48,567 nt of DNA from an uncultured Pseudanabaenaceae cyanobacterium (GCA_938021205.1 CALIGI010000015.1:1-48567); one strand, 5' to 3'. Shown: positions 8,622 through 18,450, counted from the first letter of the stretch. Notes: a model not told the origin generated them from the letters alone. Made by a program: numbers and translations.

Positions 8622-9284
8622 ATGGTGCTCAGTCAGTTCCAGCAAGTTGGTTGGTTCCTCAATTCCAGGACCGTTGAGACCCCTCGCAACTCCTCGGTGG
8701 CAGTGCGTGAGCACCTCAACCATCTCTATCAAAATTTTCCAGTTCATTCCTTCCACCGTGGTCGAGAGATTCCCCTAGAGGCGAATATCATTTGGATTGT
8801 TTTGCGGGGAGTTGTCTTGTTAAACACGCTTTATCCCAGTGGTGATGAAGCCTTGCTAGGTTTGGCAGTCCCCTCTATGCCCTTTGGAGTTCCCTTAACC
8901 GATGTGACGCCCTATAGCGCTATTCCCCTCGCGGATGCTGAACTTTTGCGCTTGACTATGGATGAGCTACAGCAGTCACCCAGCATTCAGCAGGCCCTCA
9001 ACCAGCAACTCATTCGCCGCCTCCAGCAATCAGAAAGTATGGCTGCTTTGCTGGGCCTTCGCCGTGTGGAGGATCGACTTAAGCAATTTCTACTGCTCCT
9101 GTCCCAATGTTTAGGTGAACCTTGTGAGAAGGGAAGTTTGCTGTCGGTGCGTTTGACCCACCAGCACTTAGCCAATGCTTTAGGGACGACGCGGGTGACT
9201 GTTACACGAATTTTAAATCAGTTGCGCAGTGAAGGTTGGCTGCACATCACTCAAGGGCGTCATATTATTCTTTGTGGCAAATAA
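8622..9284 (+). CDS. Crp/Fnr family transcriptional regulator
   Basis: This 220-residue protein has an N-terminal cyclic-nucleotide-binding-like beta-roll (residues about 30-125). A dimerisation helix follows, with QLIRRLQQSESMAALLGLRRVEDRL, and then a C-terminal winged helix-turn-helix. The recognition region LTHQHLANALGTTRVTVTRIL closely resembles that of NtcA-like regulators. The beta-roll lacks an obvious cAMP phosphate-binding cassette, so it probably senses something other than cAMP or acts without a ligand. It stands alone between a DUF427 gene and rlpA, and its targets cannot be inferred. It is not NtcA itself, because the N-terminal domain is too different. Confidence 0.87.
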   Translation: MVLSQFQQVGWFLNSRTVETPRNSSVAVREHLNHLYQNFPVHSFHRGREIPLEANIIWIVLRGVVLLNTLYPSGDEALLGLAVPSMPFGVPLTDVTPYSAIPLADAELLRLTMDELQQSPSIQQALNQQLIRRLQQSESMAALLGLRRVEDRLKQFLLLLSQCLGEPCEKGSLLSVRLTHQHLANALGTTRVTVTRILNQLRSEGWLHITQGRHIILCGK

Positions 9285-9487
9285 GCGATTAGATTATGCC
9301 CTAATCTCAAAAAGCCTAGTCATCATTGAGTCTCTTGGCTGAGCTTGTTAAGCCACCCATGTGGATGAGGAATAGATGGCTTAAACCTCTGCTATAGCCG
9401 TTTGCTACATCGCTTAGGACATTCCTTGTCTTTGAAACCTAAAAAGTGTAGCTCTCATGGATCTAATCTAATCATCGTCCTCGTTTT

Positions 9488-10603
9488 TTAGGGACGCCAC
9501 ATTGTGATTAGTGGATTTTGTAGCGGGTTGATATGGCGATAAGAGGGAAGTTTTGCCTGGAGAGGTTCGTCTCGCTCTAGTAGCTCAGCCCGGATGGGGA
9601 CAACTCCAGTGTCCTTGCTCCCTAAGTAGTTTGCAGCACCAAAAGAGAGGTCTAGAATGCGATCGCCCACATAGGGGCCGCGATCGTTGATTCGGACTAC
9701 CAACTGCTCCCCTGACTTGAGATTGGTAATCCTCAAATAAGTATCGAAGGGGAGCTCCTTATGGGCCGCAGTGAACATATCTTGGTCGTAAATTTCCCCC
9801 GTCGCAGTGAGGCGACCGTGGAAATAAGGACCATACCAAGAGGCATCACCCTTGAGGTAGTCTCCTGTGGACTTTAGGCCATGCATCGTGAACTGAGCAT
9901 CAATGAGGGTCAGCGGCTGGTCACCCATGACCATACGCAGTTGATTGACCCAGCGGGTGGCTAAGACCTCGCCATTGAGACCAGCAGCCTCGGTGACTTC
10001 TTCATTGACGATGAAAAGCAAGCGATCGCCCAGACGGGCAGCGGGAAAATTCTCCGCTAGAGTGGGCTCGACCAATTCAGAGCCCCAATCCCCATTGCGG
10101 AAGGTTGATTCAATGCGCTCCGTCATAGACTGTCGGAGTGCTGGATTGTCAACCTCGCTGAGCAGACAATTGAAAACCCATTCCGAGAACAGTTCATACC
10201 GCTGCTCAGGGTCTTGGGCGCAGGTAAAGGCTAGGGGTAACTGGCCGGAGCGATAGGCCGGAACATCAGTGAAGCGTGATGACCGAGTCAGGGGATTTAA
10301 GGCAGAAAGCCAGCGCCCTACGGGCTGAGCAAATTCTAAAGTATTTCCTTGTGAGCTCAGCCAGTTTGGTAGTAGTGTCATCGCCCCTAGGGGAGGCACC
10401 ATACTACTTTGAAGGGGGGCTAGCTTCGTGGGGGGGGCCACTCCTGGTTCAGATGCAATATCTGCTGTTGTAGGGGAATCGCCCATAGTGGCGCTTGGCT
10501 GGAGCGGCGCGGCAATTGCGACAGAAAAGCTAGAGGCTAAGCCTAAACCAACTACTGCAACTGTCTTCGAAAGACCGGTCAATGCCATTGAACTTCGAAT
10601 CAT
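9488..10603 (-). CDS. rlpA: RlpA-like double-psi beta-barrel exported protein
   Basis: This 371-residue exported protein has an N-terminal signal segment (VAVVGLGLASSFSVAIAAP), a long middle region without known domain, and an RlpA-like double-psi beta-barrel at about residues 251-340. The barrel shows GDASWYGPYFHGRLTATGE, FTAAHKELPF, RINDRGPYVGDRILDLS and the AANYLG end. RlpA proteins bind or cleave peptidoglycan, often at the septum. The middle region resembles the N-terminal part of other cyanobacterial RlpA homologues. No ribosome-binding site is evident before the ATG, but a good -35/-10 pair lies about 50-80 bp upstream. Confidence 0.87.
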   Translation of the reverse strand: MIRSSMALTGLSKTVAVVGLGLASSFSVAIAAPLQPSATMGDSPTTADIASEPGVAPPTKLAPLQSSMVPPLGAMTLLPNWLSSQGNTLEFAQPVGRWLSALNPLTRSSRFTDVPAYRSGQLPLAFTCAQDPEQRYELFSEWVFNCLLSEVDNPALRQSMTERIESTFRNGDWGSELVEPTLAENFPAARLGDRLLFIVNEEVTEAAGLNGEVLATRWVNQLRMVMGDQPLTLIDAQFTMHGLKSTGDYLKGDASWYGPYFHGRLTATGEIYDQDMFTAAHKELPFDTYLRITNLKSGEQLVVRINDRGPYVGDRILDLSFGAANYLGSKDTGVVPIRAELLERDEPLQAKLPSYRHINPLQNPLITMWRP

Positions 10604-11166
10604 TTTGAAGGAAGGGAACAGTAATTTATCACTCTGCTAGTTTCGAAACATAAGTATATCGTCTTGTTTGCTTAATGCAATATTTTTGCAATTTTAACTC
10701 GTATCGCAGATCGGTAAATCAAGACTCGTTCTATCTCTTGTGATTATTTATACTTGCGCTGAAGCTGCTCCGCAATGCCTCTTCATTCTCTGGTTTTCAG
10801 AGACACCCTGTTTCCTGTTTTAAGGCATTGGAACTCGACTTTGAGACTTCATGATTTCCTGCTTCTCAACCATCCTAAAATCTTGAAGTTGCTAGGCAGG
10901 GTAAGCTTCGTAGGTCAAAGTCGGATTATTTAATCCCTGGAAATTTCTTAGATGGATTGGCGGCATTACTGTACGACATAGGACAACATCGTGTAGAGCT
11001 TGAAGTTTAGATTGGGAAATGCTTTGTTTGAACTTCCGTAAGCTCCAAGTCCCTATCTTTAACCGTTGTTTTTCTAGTCCGTACAGTCAGCCAGTCTAAA
11101 ATGCCTACTGGTCTCACAGAGTAGAAGTGAGCCCAGCAATTGCAGTTAATTCTGCTTGTTGACTTT
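10604..11166. other. Gene-free spacer between rlpA and kaiC
   Basis: This 563-bp gap carries the rlpA promoter at its left end and the 3' flank of kaiC at its right end. I see no gene and no strong terminator hairpin for kaiC. Confidence 0.35.
10653..10680 (-). promoter_or_regulatory. Candidate sigma70-type promoter of rlpA
   Basis: On the minus strand TTGCAT (10680-10675) and TATACT (10658-10653) are separated by 16 bp. Transcription would start about 40 bases before the rlpA ATG. Confidence 0.4.
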
Positions 11167-12729
11167 TTACTCGCCTGTACCCGCCTTCTCCTGGACCCCA
11201 CGCATGATTCGAGAAAGCTCATTGCTTTCGTTGATCGTGATTCGAGTTGGCGCACCACTAATAATGCGTTCCAGGTTGCGGAAGTTCTCTTTGATCTCTG
11301 GACCGTTACTGCTGATGCTGAATTCGCGGATGCCTTTGTCATGGGCGGAGCCGCGCATTTTAAAGACGTTAATGGCGCGGGACATTTCACCCCCAATCTC
11401 AACATATTGCAGGAGCAAGATGGTGTCTGTAATGGTAGAAATCTGGGAGTCCGTGATCGAATGGGAGCCCATGAACTGGTCGGTGGTGTTCGTGAAGAAG
11501 CCTGTGATTTCCTCCTGCTTGGCGTAGCCCGTAACGCCAATCACGAACTGGCGGAAAGAGTTGCTGCTCACACCTCGATCTAAGGCGGAAAGAGAGTCGA
11601 TTGCAATCCGAGCAGGCTTGAACTCGCTAATCTCTGACTTGATGGTCTGCAAATGGTCTTCTAATCCGGCTGATTCGGGATAGGCACAGATGATCTTGAG
11701 CAGCCCCTGACGTTCAAATTCCTCACAGTCAATCCCCCAGGAGTAGGCGTTACGCAGGAGCTGGGCGCGGGATTCTTCGTAGGCAAAGAGGATCGCGCGA
11801 TCGCCATTCTTGCAGGCATTCTCGATAAACTTACTCACCAGCAGGGTTTTGCCGGTGCCGGTGGCACCCGTCGCCAAAATAATCGAATCCTTGAAGAATC
11901 CGCCGCCGCACATCTCATCCAGTTTGGTCACGCCAGATGAGACGCGCACGTTAGAGGAGCGCTGGGTCAAGCGCATGGCACCCAAGGGGAAAATACTGAT
12001 GCCATCGTGGTTCATTGTGAAGGGATATTCCCCCTTCATATGGGTGGTGCCTCGCAGCTTGAGAATCTCGATGGTGCGGCGGCGACGCTCCCCTTCCAAT
12101 ACGTTGCGGACGATGACAACGTTATCAGAGACAAATTCTTCGACGCCAAAGCGAGCAACCTTACCGTATTCCTCTTCTCGCTCTGTGGTCATGACAGTGG
12201 TGACCCCCACCTGCTTGAGACGGGCCACAAGACGGTAGATCTCCCGCCGCACGACAGAAGCCGCATCGTATTGCTGAAAGACTGCCGTGATGGAGTCGAT
12301 GACGACTCGTTTGGCCTGGTACTTTTTAATGGCGTACTGAATCCGCTCAATCAGCGCTGAGAGGTCAAAGTTGCCAACAATCTCTTGACCATCTGGATCT
12401 GGAGAGGCATCGAGAATGAAGAGCTTGCCCTCTTCCATCATGGTTTTGAGGTCCCAGCCAATGCTTTCGGCATTCTGGATGATGTCAGCAGGGGATTCTT
12501 CGAAGGTGACAAAGATACCGGCTTCATCAAAATGTCGAATGCCATTGAACAAAAATTGGCCGGAAAACATCGTCTTTCCGGTACCAGAGGTGCCGCTCAC
12601 CAGGGTGGTTCTCCCCTTGGGTAAGCCCCCATGGCTGATGTCATCGAACCCTTCAATCATGGTTCGAATTTTTTGGATACTGCGGCGGCTGGGCGTTGGC
12701 GATGAACCAGCTGGCACTAAGGGGGGCAT
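11167..12729 (-). CDS. kaiC: Circadian clock ATPase/kinase KaiC
   Basis: This is a full-length 520-residue KaiC, the double-RecA-fold ATPase and autokinase at the core of the clock. Walker A motifs lie in both halves: GTSGTGKT (Lys52, Thr53) in CI and GATGTGKT in CII. The catalytic glutamate pairs are in FEES and YEES. The dual phosphorylation sites are the Ser-Thr pair in DSQISTITDT, which align with Ser431 and Thr432 of the S. elongatus protein with no gaps by eye. The C-terminal KaiA-binding tail (SELSRI-like NELSRIMRGVQEK) is present. Unusually, a 309-bp spacer separates it from the nearest kaiB. Confidence 0.98.
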   Translation of the reverse strand: MPPLVPAGSSPTPSRRSIQKIRTMIEGFDDISHGGLPKGRTTLVSGTSGTGKTMFSGQFLFNGIRHFDEAGIFVTFEESPADIIQNAESIGWDLKTMMEEGKLFILDASPDPDGQEIVGNFDLSALIERIQYAIKKYQAKRVVIDSITAVFQQYDAASVVRREIYRLVARLKQVGVTTVMTTEREEEYGKVARFGVEEFVSDNVVIVRNVLEGERRRRTIEILKLRGTTHMKGEYPFTMNHDGISIFPLGAMRLTQRSSNVRVSSGVTKLDEMCGGGFFKDSIILATGATGTGKTLLVSKFIENACKNGDRAILFAYEESRAQLLRNAYSWGIDCEEFERQGLLKIICAYPESAGLEDHLQTIKSEISEFKPARIAIDSLSALDRGVSSNSFRQFVIGVTGYAKQEEITGFFTNTTDQFMGSHSITDSQISTITDTILLLQYVEIGGEMSRAINVFKMRGSAHDKGIREFSISSNGPEIKENFRNLERIISGAPTRITINESNELSRIMRGVQEKAGTGE

Positions 12730-13038
12730 AGGGCGATATAAACAAGAACCATGGTAGAGCCCATTATAGGCTGCTGCGGCATGGGTATCATGTCAGCGAA
12801 AGCAGGCTCATTTGAGCTGAACTGCTATGGCAATGTGGAGCTTTCAGCGCTGCTAGAGAGTGGATACCGACTCCAAAACCAAGATTGTGGATGAATGCTG
12901 GGTCAGCAAATCAAAAAGTCTCGGAAACTACAGCCATGGTTGCATCACTTCGGACCGAATCTGAAACCTCATAGCCATAAGTAAAATCTCGTTCCTTAGG
13001 AATCAGAATGATTGATCCCGCCCTCCAATAAACAAATA
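12730..13038 (-). other. 309-bp kaiB-kaiC spacer
   Basis: No gene is visible. It contains a consensus TATAAT on the minus strand and a short TTCCTTAGGAA inverted repeat near 12994-13004. The kaiBC pair is usually tightly spaced in the S. elongatus type of cluster. Confidence 0.4.
12763..12790 (-). promoter_or_regulatory. Candidate promoter in front of kaiC
   Basis: The minus strand has TGATAC (12790-12785) and a perfect TATAAT (12768-12763) with 16-bp spacing. The implied start is about 27 bases before the kaiC ATG. Confidence 0.35.
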
Positions 13039-13350
13039 CTAGACCGTTGGATTTTGCTGGAGATTCTCATATAGCAAATCCAGACCAATGAGAACACGTT
13101 TGCGATCCGATAGGTCTCCAATAATGCGGCGCATGGGGGGGGGAAGGATTTTGGCCAGAGTCGGCGTGGCGAGGATCTTGTCTTCTTCTGCAAGTTGGGG
13201 ATTCTTGAGGACATCGATCACTTTAAGGGCATATACCCCCTGGAATTCATGCTCTAAGATGTCCTGTAAAGTACGCAGGGCACGCGTTGATGCCGCTGCA
13301 TTACCTGCAACATAAAGCTTGAGAATGTAGGTAGTCTTGAGGTAGGCCAT
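13039..13350 (-). CDS. kaiB: Clock protein KaiB, promoter-distal copy
   Basis: This 103-residue KaiB is the second of two tandem copies. It has the thioredoxin-like start [10 protein letters not shown], the invariant core from [13 protein letters not shown] through [12 protein letters not shown], and IIGDLSDR. It has a full-length C-terminal tail, [12 protein letters not shown]. KaiB switches fold to bind the CI ring of phosphorylated KaiC and sequesters KaiA. The loop after VAGN reads AAAS here, where the other copy and S. elongatus KaiB have TPNS. The next gene is kaiC, 309 bp away. Confidence 0.97.
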   Translation of the reverse strand: MAYLKTTYILKLYVAGNAAASTRALRTLQDILEHEFQGVYALKVIDVLKNPQLAEEDKILATPTLAKILPPPMRRIIGDLSDRKRVLIGLDLLYENLQQNPTV

Positions 13351-13444
13351 GCGTGAATGGTGAAGGGAATAAGGGAAGCAACATGGCGCATGGCTGCTGA
13401 TGTCTGTGCAGGAATGCTAGGGAGATGGAGAAGGTGTTATGAGG

Positions 13445-13750
13445 TTACAGACCCAACCCTTCATGAAGGAGATCCAATCCAACTAAGACTCGCTCTCGGT
13501 CAGATAGATCTCCAATGATGCGGCGTACTGGAGGGGGAAGGATTTTGGCCAATGTCGGTGTTGCTAAGATTTTGTCTTCTTCTGCAAGCTGGGGATTTTT
13601 CAGCACATCGATCACTTTCAAGGTGTAAACCCCTTGGTATTCGTTCTCGAGAATGTTCTTTAACGTATGCAATGCTCTAGATGAGTTGGGTGTATTACCT
13701 GCAACGTATAGCTTGAGGACGTAGGTTTTCTTGAGAGATGCCATGCTCAT
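13445..13750 (-). CDS. kaiB: Clock protein KaiB, promoter-proximal copy
   Basis: This 101-residue KaiB lies 94 bp upstream of the other copy. It keeps the canonical [12 protein letters not shown] loop and the invariant core, about 80% identical by eye to its neighbour. Its C-terminus is short (LLHEGLGL) and lacks the acidic tail of S. elongatus KaiB. The first ATG (13750) has GGAG eight bases upstream; a second ATG two codons in would also give a normal KaiB start. Silent differences between the copies are many, so the duplication is not recent, or one copy was acquired. Confidence 0.97.
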   Translation of the reverse strand: MSMASLKKTYVLKLYVAGNTPNSSRALHTLKNILENEYQGVYTLKVIDVLKNPQLAEEDKILATPTLAKILPPPVRRIIGDLSDRERVLVGLDLLHEGLGL

Positions 13751-14194
13751 GACAAAGGCTCCAAAATAGGGCTAGAGCATTGAACAAAATCACAATGCGT
13801 TCACGCTGTTTGTTAGAGAAAAGGATAATTCTATGGCTTCAATACTAAATTCCCTTTCTGAGGTGAAAAGGGAAAAACTATTGGGGGAGATGACAAGAAC
13901 TTCATCAATTACAGGTTCCCTATACTTCACAAATCCTGTCTTTTAAGCCGACTAAATCATTTTTTAAGATTTGAAATACAGAAAGAGATAGCAATTGTGC
14001 TTAGTCAAACTGGCTTGACTCGCTTTGTCTCTAATGTTTGATGACGAGGATTACACAATGCCGAGCAAGCGCGTCGACGAAGCCCCGCCTTAAATACATT
14101 AAAACAAAAACGTTTCCATGATGCAGACAATAATGGGAAAAGCCGATGTGGTCATCACTTTGAGGAACCTCCCATGCCTGTTGGAGGAGCCGGT
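13751..14194 (-). other. kaiA-kaiB spacer
   Basis: A 444-bp gap without a gene, likely to hold the kaiB promoter. A hairpin with arms TTCCCTTT (13850-13857) and AAAGGGAA (13867-13874) could end the kaiA transcript, but its T-run on the minus strand is weak. Confidence 0.3.
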
Positions 14195-15133
14195 TTATGA
14201 CTCCCTTGGAATGGAGCGACGGTACATTTCGCAAAGATGGGAAATGATGTCGAGCAAGGTCAATCGATAGTTGATTAAGATTGCCTCGTTTCTCCCTTCC
14301 AACTTTAACTGCTTAGAATAATCGTCGATGAGTTTCATATGAATCTCAACAATCTGGGTTACAGAAATATCGGTAAAGAAAGATAAGTTCACGAACTCGT
14401 CGATGAGCAGGTTTAGCTCTGTTGCCTCGCTAAAATAGGCCAGTAAAATGCTTTGATATTTGGTCGTTAATTCGTCGATTAGTCCTTGCTGATCAATCTC
14501 GCTAAGATTGTGATAAAAGTTACTAGAGTTGCGTTTGTAATACACCCCTAGATATCCCAGCCGCTCTTTTAATTTGCTGGCGAGGCGTTGCTGTTGTTCC
14601 AGGAGTGCTTCTGGTGAGGGGGGCTCGCTGCCAATGGTTGGGCTGCTGAGAGGTGAGGCGGTTTCTTGGGGAGAGAGCTGGAGAAATTGTTTAATGGCAG
14701 CATTGATGCTGGTGCCCGCTGTGGCAATTTCTGTTGTGGGGAGATTTACTTCTGCATTGTGGTAGACCTCATGGTCGGCATCACCTGAAATCACTACAAT
14801 GGGGAGTAGAATTCTCTCCTTGCGCAGAGCTGAAAATAGAGAGGGTAAGGCGGCTGCCTCGTCAAGGAGGAGGCAGTCTACTGATTGGGGATCGCTCAGC
14901 GCTTGTATGAAGGCGCCTTCTGTAGGGGCCGGTTGGAGCGTGTATTGCTGTGAGTCTAAAGCCTCTCGCAGCTGCGTTAGCAGTTGCTCAGAGCTTAGCA
15001 GCGCCAGAATTGAAACGTTGGGTTGCACAGCAGCAGAAGCGTTTAGAGAGTGAAATATAGCTTTTACTATAGCCTCGCTCCCAACGCTTTTGATCGGTCT
15101 AGCTCTATTGGGATGGTCGAAGTTGGTTGGCAA
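14195..15133 (-). CDS. kaiA: Circadian clock protein KaiA
   Basis: This long-form KaiA of up to 312 residues stimulates KaiC autophosphorylation. The N-terminal pseudo-receiver domain runs from about residue 40 (VSILALLSSEQLLTQL) to 150. A Ser/Pro linker follows, and then the helical dimerisation and KaiC-binding domain (about 175-312), with LGVYYKRNSSNFYHNLS, LIDELTTKYQSILLAYF and INYRLTLLDIISHLCEMYRR. Compared with S. elongatus KaiA the N-terminus has about 35 extra residues, so the true start may be internal. kaiA is divergent from murD and 444 bp upstream of the kaiB pair. Confidence 0.95.
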   Translation of the reverse strand: MPTNFDHPNRARPIKSVGSEAIVKAIFHSLNASAAVQPNVSILALLSSEQLLTQLREALDSQQYTLQPAPTEGAFIQALSDPQSVDCLLLDEAAALPSLFSALRKERILLPIVVISGDADHEVYHNAEVNLPTTEIATAGTSINAAIKQFLQLSPQETASPLSSPTIGSEPPSPEALLEQQQRLASKLKERLGYLGVYYKRNSSNFYHNLSEIDQQGLIDELTTKYQSILLAYFSEATELNLLIDEFVNLSFFTDISVTQIVEIHMKLIDDYSKQLKLEGRNEAILINYRLTLLDIISHLCEMYRRSIPRES

Positions 15134-15257
15134 TGGCTGGACTGGAGCTTCTTCAGGGAGATGTTACGGAATTAGAGTGCAGATGGTGGATTTGTATAGA
15201 GATCGCCGGGGGTTGCTCCTGTAGGATTAAGGGCGTTGTCTGTTCGGATTGGGGTTA

Positions 15258-16727
15258 ATGGAAACGGCGTATGTGGTGGGTTTGGGAAAGTCTGGACTGG
15301 CCGCAGCGACGCTGTTGAAGGCCCAGGGCTATGGTGTCGTATTGAGTGACAGTGGTGATTCTGAGGCTTTGCGACAGCAGCAGGCTGTGCTGGCGGAGTT
15401 GGGTATTGCTGTGCGGCTGAACGATCGCTTTGATCCTGATGCTTTACTGGCTGAATCGGACGTGGTTGGGGCGGTCGATGGCTTGGCTATCGCTGCTCCT
15501 TTGGTGGTTGTGAGTCCCGGCGTGCCCTGGGATATCCCGGGGTTGGTGAAGGCTCGCGATCTTGGTTGGCGAGTGTTGGGAGAGCTCGCTTATGCCTGGG
15601 AGCAACTTCGGGAACGGCCTTGGCTTTGTGTGACGGGCACAAATGGTAAGACAACGACGACTGCTTTATTGGATGCCATTCTTAAGGCCGCAGGTTATTC
15701 CATTCAGGCCTGCGGCAATATTGGTTATGCGGCCTGTGAGTTGGCTTGTCAAGCCCACTATGGAGCAGAAGCTGATCCCTCAACGCCATCGGACTCAGGG
15801 GCAGGAGCTGTGGATTCAGAGTCTTCGTCTTGGGTCCTGGCAGAATTGAGTAGCTATCAAATTGAAGCCGGGCAAATGGTGGCCCCTCGCATTGGCATTT
15901 GGACGACTCTAACTCCAGATCACCTTAGTCGCCACAAGACAGTCGAGAACTATGCGGCGATTAAGGCGAGCCTACTGCGCCAGTCCGAAATTCAAGTGCT
16001 CAATGGCGATGACCCCTATTTGAGAAGTCAGGCTGCGTCCCAGTTCCCTGGAGCTTATTGGACAAATACCCAAGGCCTGGATTTTGCCTTAGCTCCTTTG
16101 GAGCGCAGTATTTATTTAGAGGATGGCTGGGTCAAGGTTGCCGGGGAGGCATTGTTAGAAGCCTCCAGCCTAAAAATGAAGGGTCAGCATAACCAGCAAA
16201 ATCTCCTCTTGGCAGTGGGGGCCGCTCATCTGGCTGGGGTACCGAAAGGGGCGATCGCCCAGGCCATCTGCGAATTCCCCGGCGTTCCCCATCGGTTGGA
16301 ACAAGTTGCCCAGTGGCAGGGCATTACCTTTATCAATGACAGTAAGGCGACGAATTACGATGCCGCTGAGGTTGGACTGGCGGCCATGACCCAACCGGCG
16401 ATCCTGATTGCTGGTGGGATTTCCAAGGAAGGGGATGATCGTGCCTGGATCGAGCGCATTAAAGCTCAGGCCTTAGCTGTGGTTTTAGTGGGCGAGGCAG
16501 CCCCTCAGTTTGCCCAGCGTATGAAAGCTGCGGGGGTGGAGCAGTTGGAGGTGTTGCCCAGCTTGACCGAAGCAGTGCCCCGCGCAGCCCAATGGGCTCA
16601 GGTGCTGGGTGCTGGGGTTGTCTTGCTTTCCCCGGCTTGTACCAGCTTTGACCAATATGCCAATTTTGAGCGGCGAGGCGAGGATTTTCGCCAACTGAGC
16701 CAGGCTTTTTGCAACTCCCAGCCCTAA
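15258..16727 (+). CDS. murD: UDP-N-acetylmuramoylalanine--D-glutamate ligase MurD
   Basis: This 489-residue Mur ligase adds D-glutamate to UDP-MurNAc-L-Ala in cytoplasmic peptidoglycan synthesis. The N-terminal nucleotide fold VVGLGKSGLAAATLLK, the ATP loop CVTGTNGKTTTT, the ELSSYQIEAG motif, TLTPDHLSRHKT, the HNQQNLLLA segment and FINDSKATNYDA are all MurD features. I chose the ATG at 15258; a TTG at 15249 would add three residues. The central part holds a Ser/Gly-rich insertion (about residues 178-190) not seen in typical MurD. It is divergent from kaiA with a 124-bp promoter gap. Confidence 0.96.
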   Translation: METAYVVGLGKSGLAAATLLKAQGYGVVLSDSGDSEALRQQQAVLAELGIAVRLNDRFDPDALLAESDVVGAVDGLAIAAPLVVVSPGVPWDIPGLVKARDLGWRVLGELAYAWEQLRERPWLCVTGTNGKTTTTALLDAILKAAGYSIQACGNIGYAACELACQAHYGAEADPSTPSDSGAGAVDSESSSWVLAELSSYQIEAGQMVAPRIGIWTTLTPDHLSRHKTVENYAAIKASLLRQSEIQVLNGDDPYLRSQAASQFPGAYWTNTQGLDFALAPLERSIYLEDGWVKVAGEALLEASSLKMKGQHNQQNLLLAVGAAHLAGVPKGAIAQAICEFPGVPHRLEQVAQWQGITFINDSKATNYDAAEVGLAAMTQPAILIAGGISKEGDDRAWIERIKAQALAVVLVGEAAPQFAQRMKAAGVEQLEVLPSLTEAVPRAAQWAQVLGAGVVLLSPACTSFDQYANFERRGEDFRQLSQAFCNSQP

Positions 16728-17157
16728 GCTTCTTGTCAGGAGCATTATGGCTGGATGGCTGGAGATTAAGCTCAATGTCTGGGAGCTCCACTGGGGAATG
16801 ATTCAATTCAGTTCATAGACTATTTCTTGTCTAAGCAAGTCGCTGTCTCATTCTTTCGAGGGATTTAGCCCTTGATCCCCCTTGCCAAGGAGTCGTCGCG
16901 ATCGCACACTGAGGAGGGCTGGCGTTATGGGTTGTTAAAAAACTTGTAATTGCGTCATCTGGGTTACGGTCTGTCAATCCAGTGTGAACCATGCTAGGAA
17001 CGGTTGCCTCTATAGCCAGCTTTGAGAGGCTGGTTTGGGGATTGCTCAACCATTGAGCCTGAGGGATGAATAGAGCCCTCGGGTGTCATCCAGGCTCGTT
17101 GGACCGTGACTAAGTGATCGTTGTGAACTGCGTTGGTCTGAAGAGGAGTCTTAAATA
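16728..17157 (+). other. Gene-free spacer murD-glgC
   Basis: No gene seen in this 430-bp stretch. Near its end CCTGAGGG (17058-17065) and CCCTCGGG form a hairpin with one G-U pair in what is probably the glgC leader. Confidence 0.3.
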
Positions 17158-18450
17158 GTGCAGAAGGTTTTAGGAATTATTTTGGGTGGTGGTGCAGGGA
17201 CTCGTCTGTACCCATTGACGAAGGTAAGGGCGAAGCCAGCGGTATCACTGGCTGGGAAGTATCGCCTGATTGATATCCCAGTGAGTAACTGCATCAACTC
17301 CGATATCTACAAGATTTACGTGCTGACGCAGTTCAATTCTGCATCTCTCAATCGCCACGTTTCTCGCACCTACAACAATGTGGGAGGTTTCCAGGATGGC
17401 TTCGTTGAGGTTCTGGCTGCTCAGCAAACCCCCAGTAATAGTGGTTGGTTCCAGGGCACTGCTGACGCAGTTCGTCAGTATGTAAGTCTCTTGAAGGATT
17501 GGGATGTTGACGAGTTCATCATTCTCTCTGGCGACCATCTCTATCGCATGGATTACGGGGATTTCATTCGTCATCACCGTGAAACTGGTGCGGATGTAAC
17601 TCTCTCTGTTGTGCCTATTGATGAGCAACGTGCCTCTGATTTTGGCCTGATGAAGGTTGACGATGGCGGTAGGATTATCGAATTTAGCGAGAAACCTAAG
17701 GGAGATGCTCTCAAGGCGATGGCTGTGGATACCGCTTCCATGGGGCTAGATGCTGAGGCTGCCAAGCAGAAGCCCTATATCGCTTCCATGGGCATTTATG
17801 TCTTTAAGCGTCAGGTGCTCATTGATCTGCTGGAGAACTACCCTGATCAGACTGATTTCGGCAAGGAAATCATTCCCTCCGCTTCAGATAAATACAATCT
17901 TCAAGCTTATCTGTTTGATGGTTATTGGGAAGATATTGGAACCATCCAGGCTTTCTATGAGGCTAACTTGGCACTGACTCAGCAGCCCACACCTCCTTTC
18001 AGCTTCTATGATGAGAAGGCTCCCATTTATACTCGCAGTCGATTCTTGCCTGCGACTAAGATGTGGGATTGCAATGTGACTGAATCCATGGTGAGTGAGG
18101 GTTGCATCCTTAAGGAATGTCGCATTCACCATTCAGTGCTGGGCGTGCGCTCTCGGGTGGGTTCTGGCAGCGTCATCCAAGATGCCATGCTTATGGGGGC
18201 TGACTACTATCAATCTCCCCAGGTTCGTCGTGATGGGCGTTCTGAAGGCCAAGTGCCCGTTGGGATCGGCGCAAATACAACGATTCGTGGTGCCATCATT
18301 GATAAGAATGCTTGCATTGGTGACAATGTGCAGATTGTCAATAAGGATCGAGTCCAGGAAGCTCAGCGTGAGGACGAAGGCTTCTATATCCGTAGTGGCA
18401 TTGTTGTGGTCCAGAAGAATGCTGTTATTCCCGATGGCACGGTGATCTAG
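17158..18450 (+). CDS. glgC: Glucose-1-phosphate adenylyltransferase
   Basis: This 430-residue ADP-glucose pyrophosphorylase makes ADP-glucose from ATP and glucose-1-phosphate, the committed step of glycogen synthesis. The start is a GTG; the resulting [20 protein letters not shown] aligns with family N-termini. Other marks are [20 protein letters not shown], the GTADAVRQY catalytic segment, [11 protein letters not shown] and the substrate-binding FSEKPKG. The C-terminal left-handed beta-helix region starts near residue 300 and contains the residues used for 3-phosphoglycerate activation in plant and cyanobacterial enzymes. It is monocistronic. Codons are close to the cpc set, which suggests high expression. 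Confidence 0.97.
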   Translation: MQKVLGIILGGGAGTRLYPLTKVRAKPAVSLAGKYRLIDIPVSNCINSDIYKIYVLTQFNSASLNRHVSRTYNNVGGFQDGFVEVLAAQQTPSNSGWFQGTADAVRQYVSLLKDWDVDEFIILSGDHLYRMDYGDFIRHHRETGADVTLSVVPIDEQRASDFGLMKVDDGGRIIEFSEKPKGDALKAMAVDTASMGLDAEAAKQKPYIASMGIYVFKRQVLIDLLENYPDQTDFGKEIIPSASDKYNLQAYLFDGYWEDIGTIQAFYEANLALTQQPTPPFSFYDEKAPIYTRSRFLPATKMWDCNVTESMVSEGCILKECRIHHSVLGVRSRVGSGSVIQDAMLMGADYYQSPQVRRDGRSEGQVPVGIGANTTIRGAIIDKNACIGDNVQIVNKDRVQEAQREDEGFYIRSGIVVVQKNAVIPDGTVI

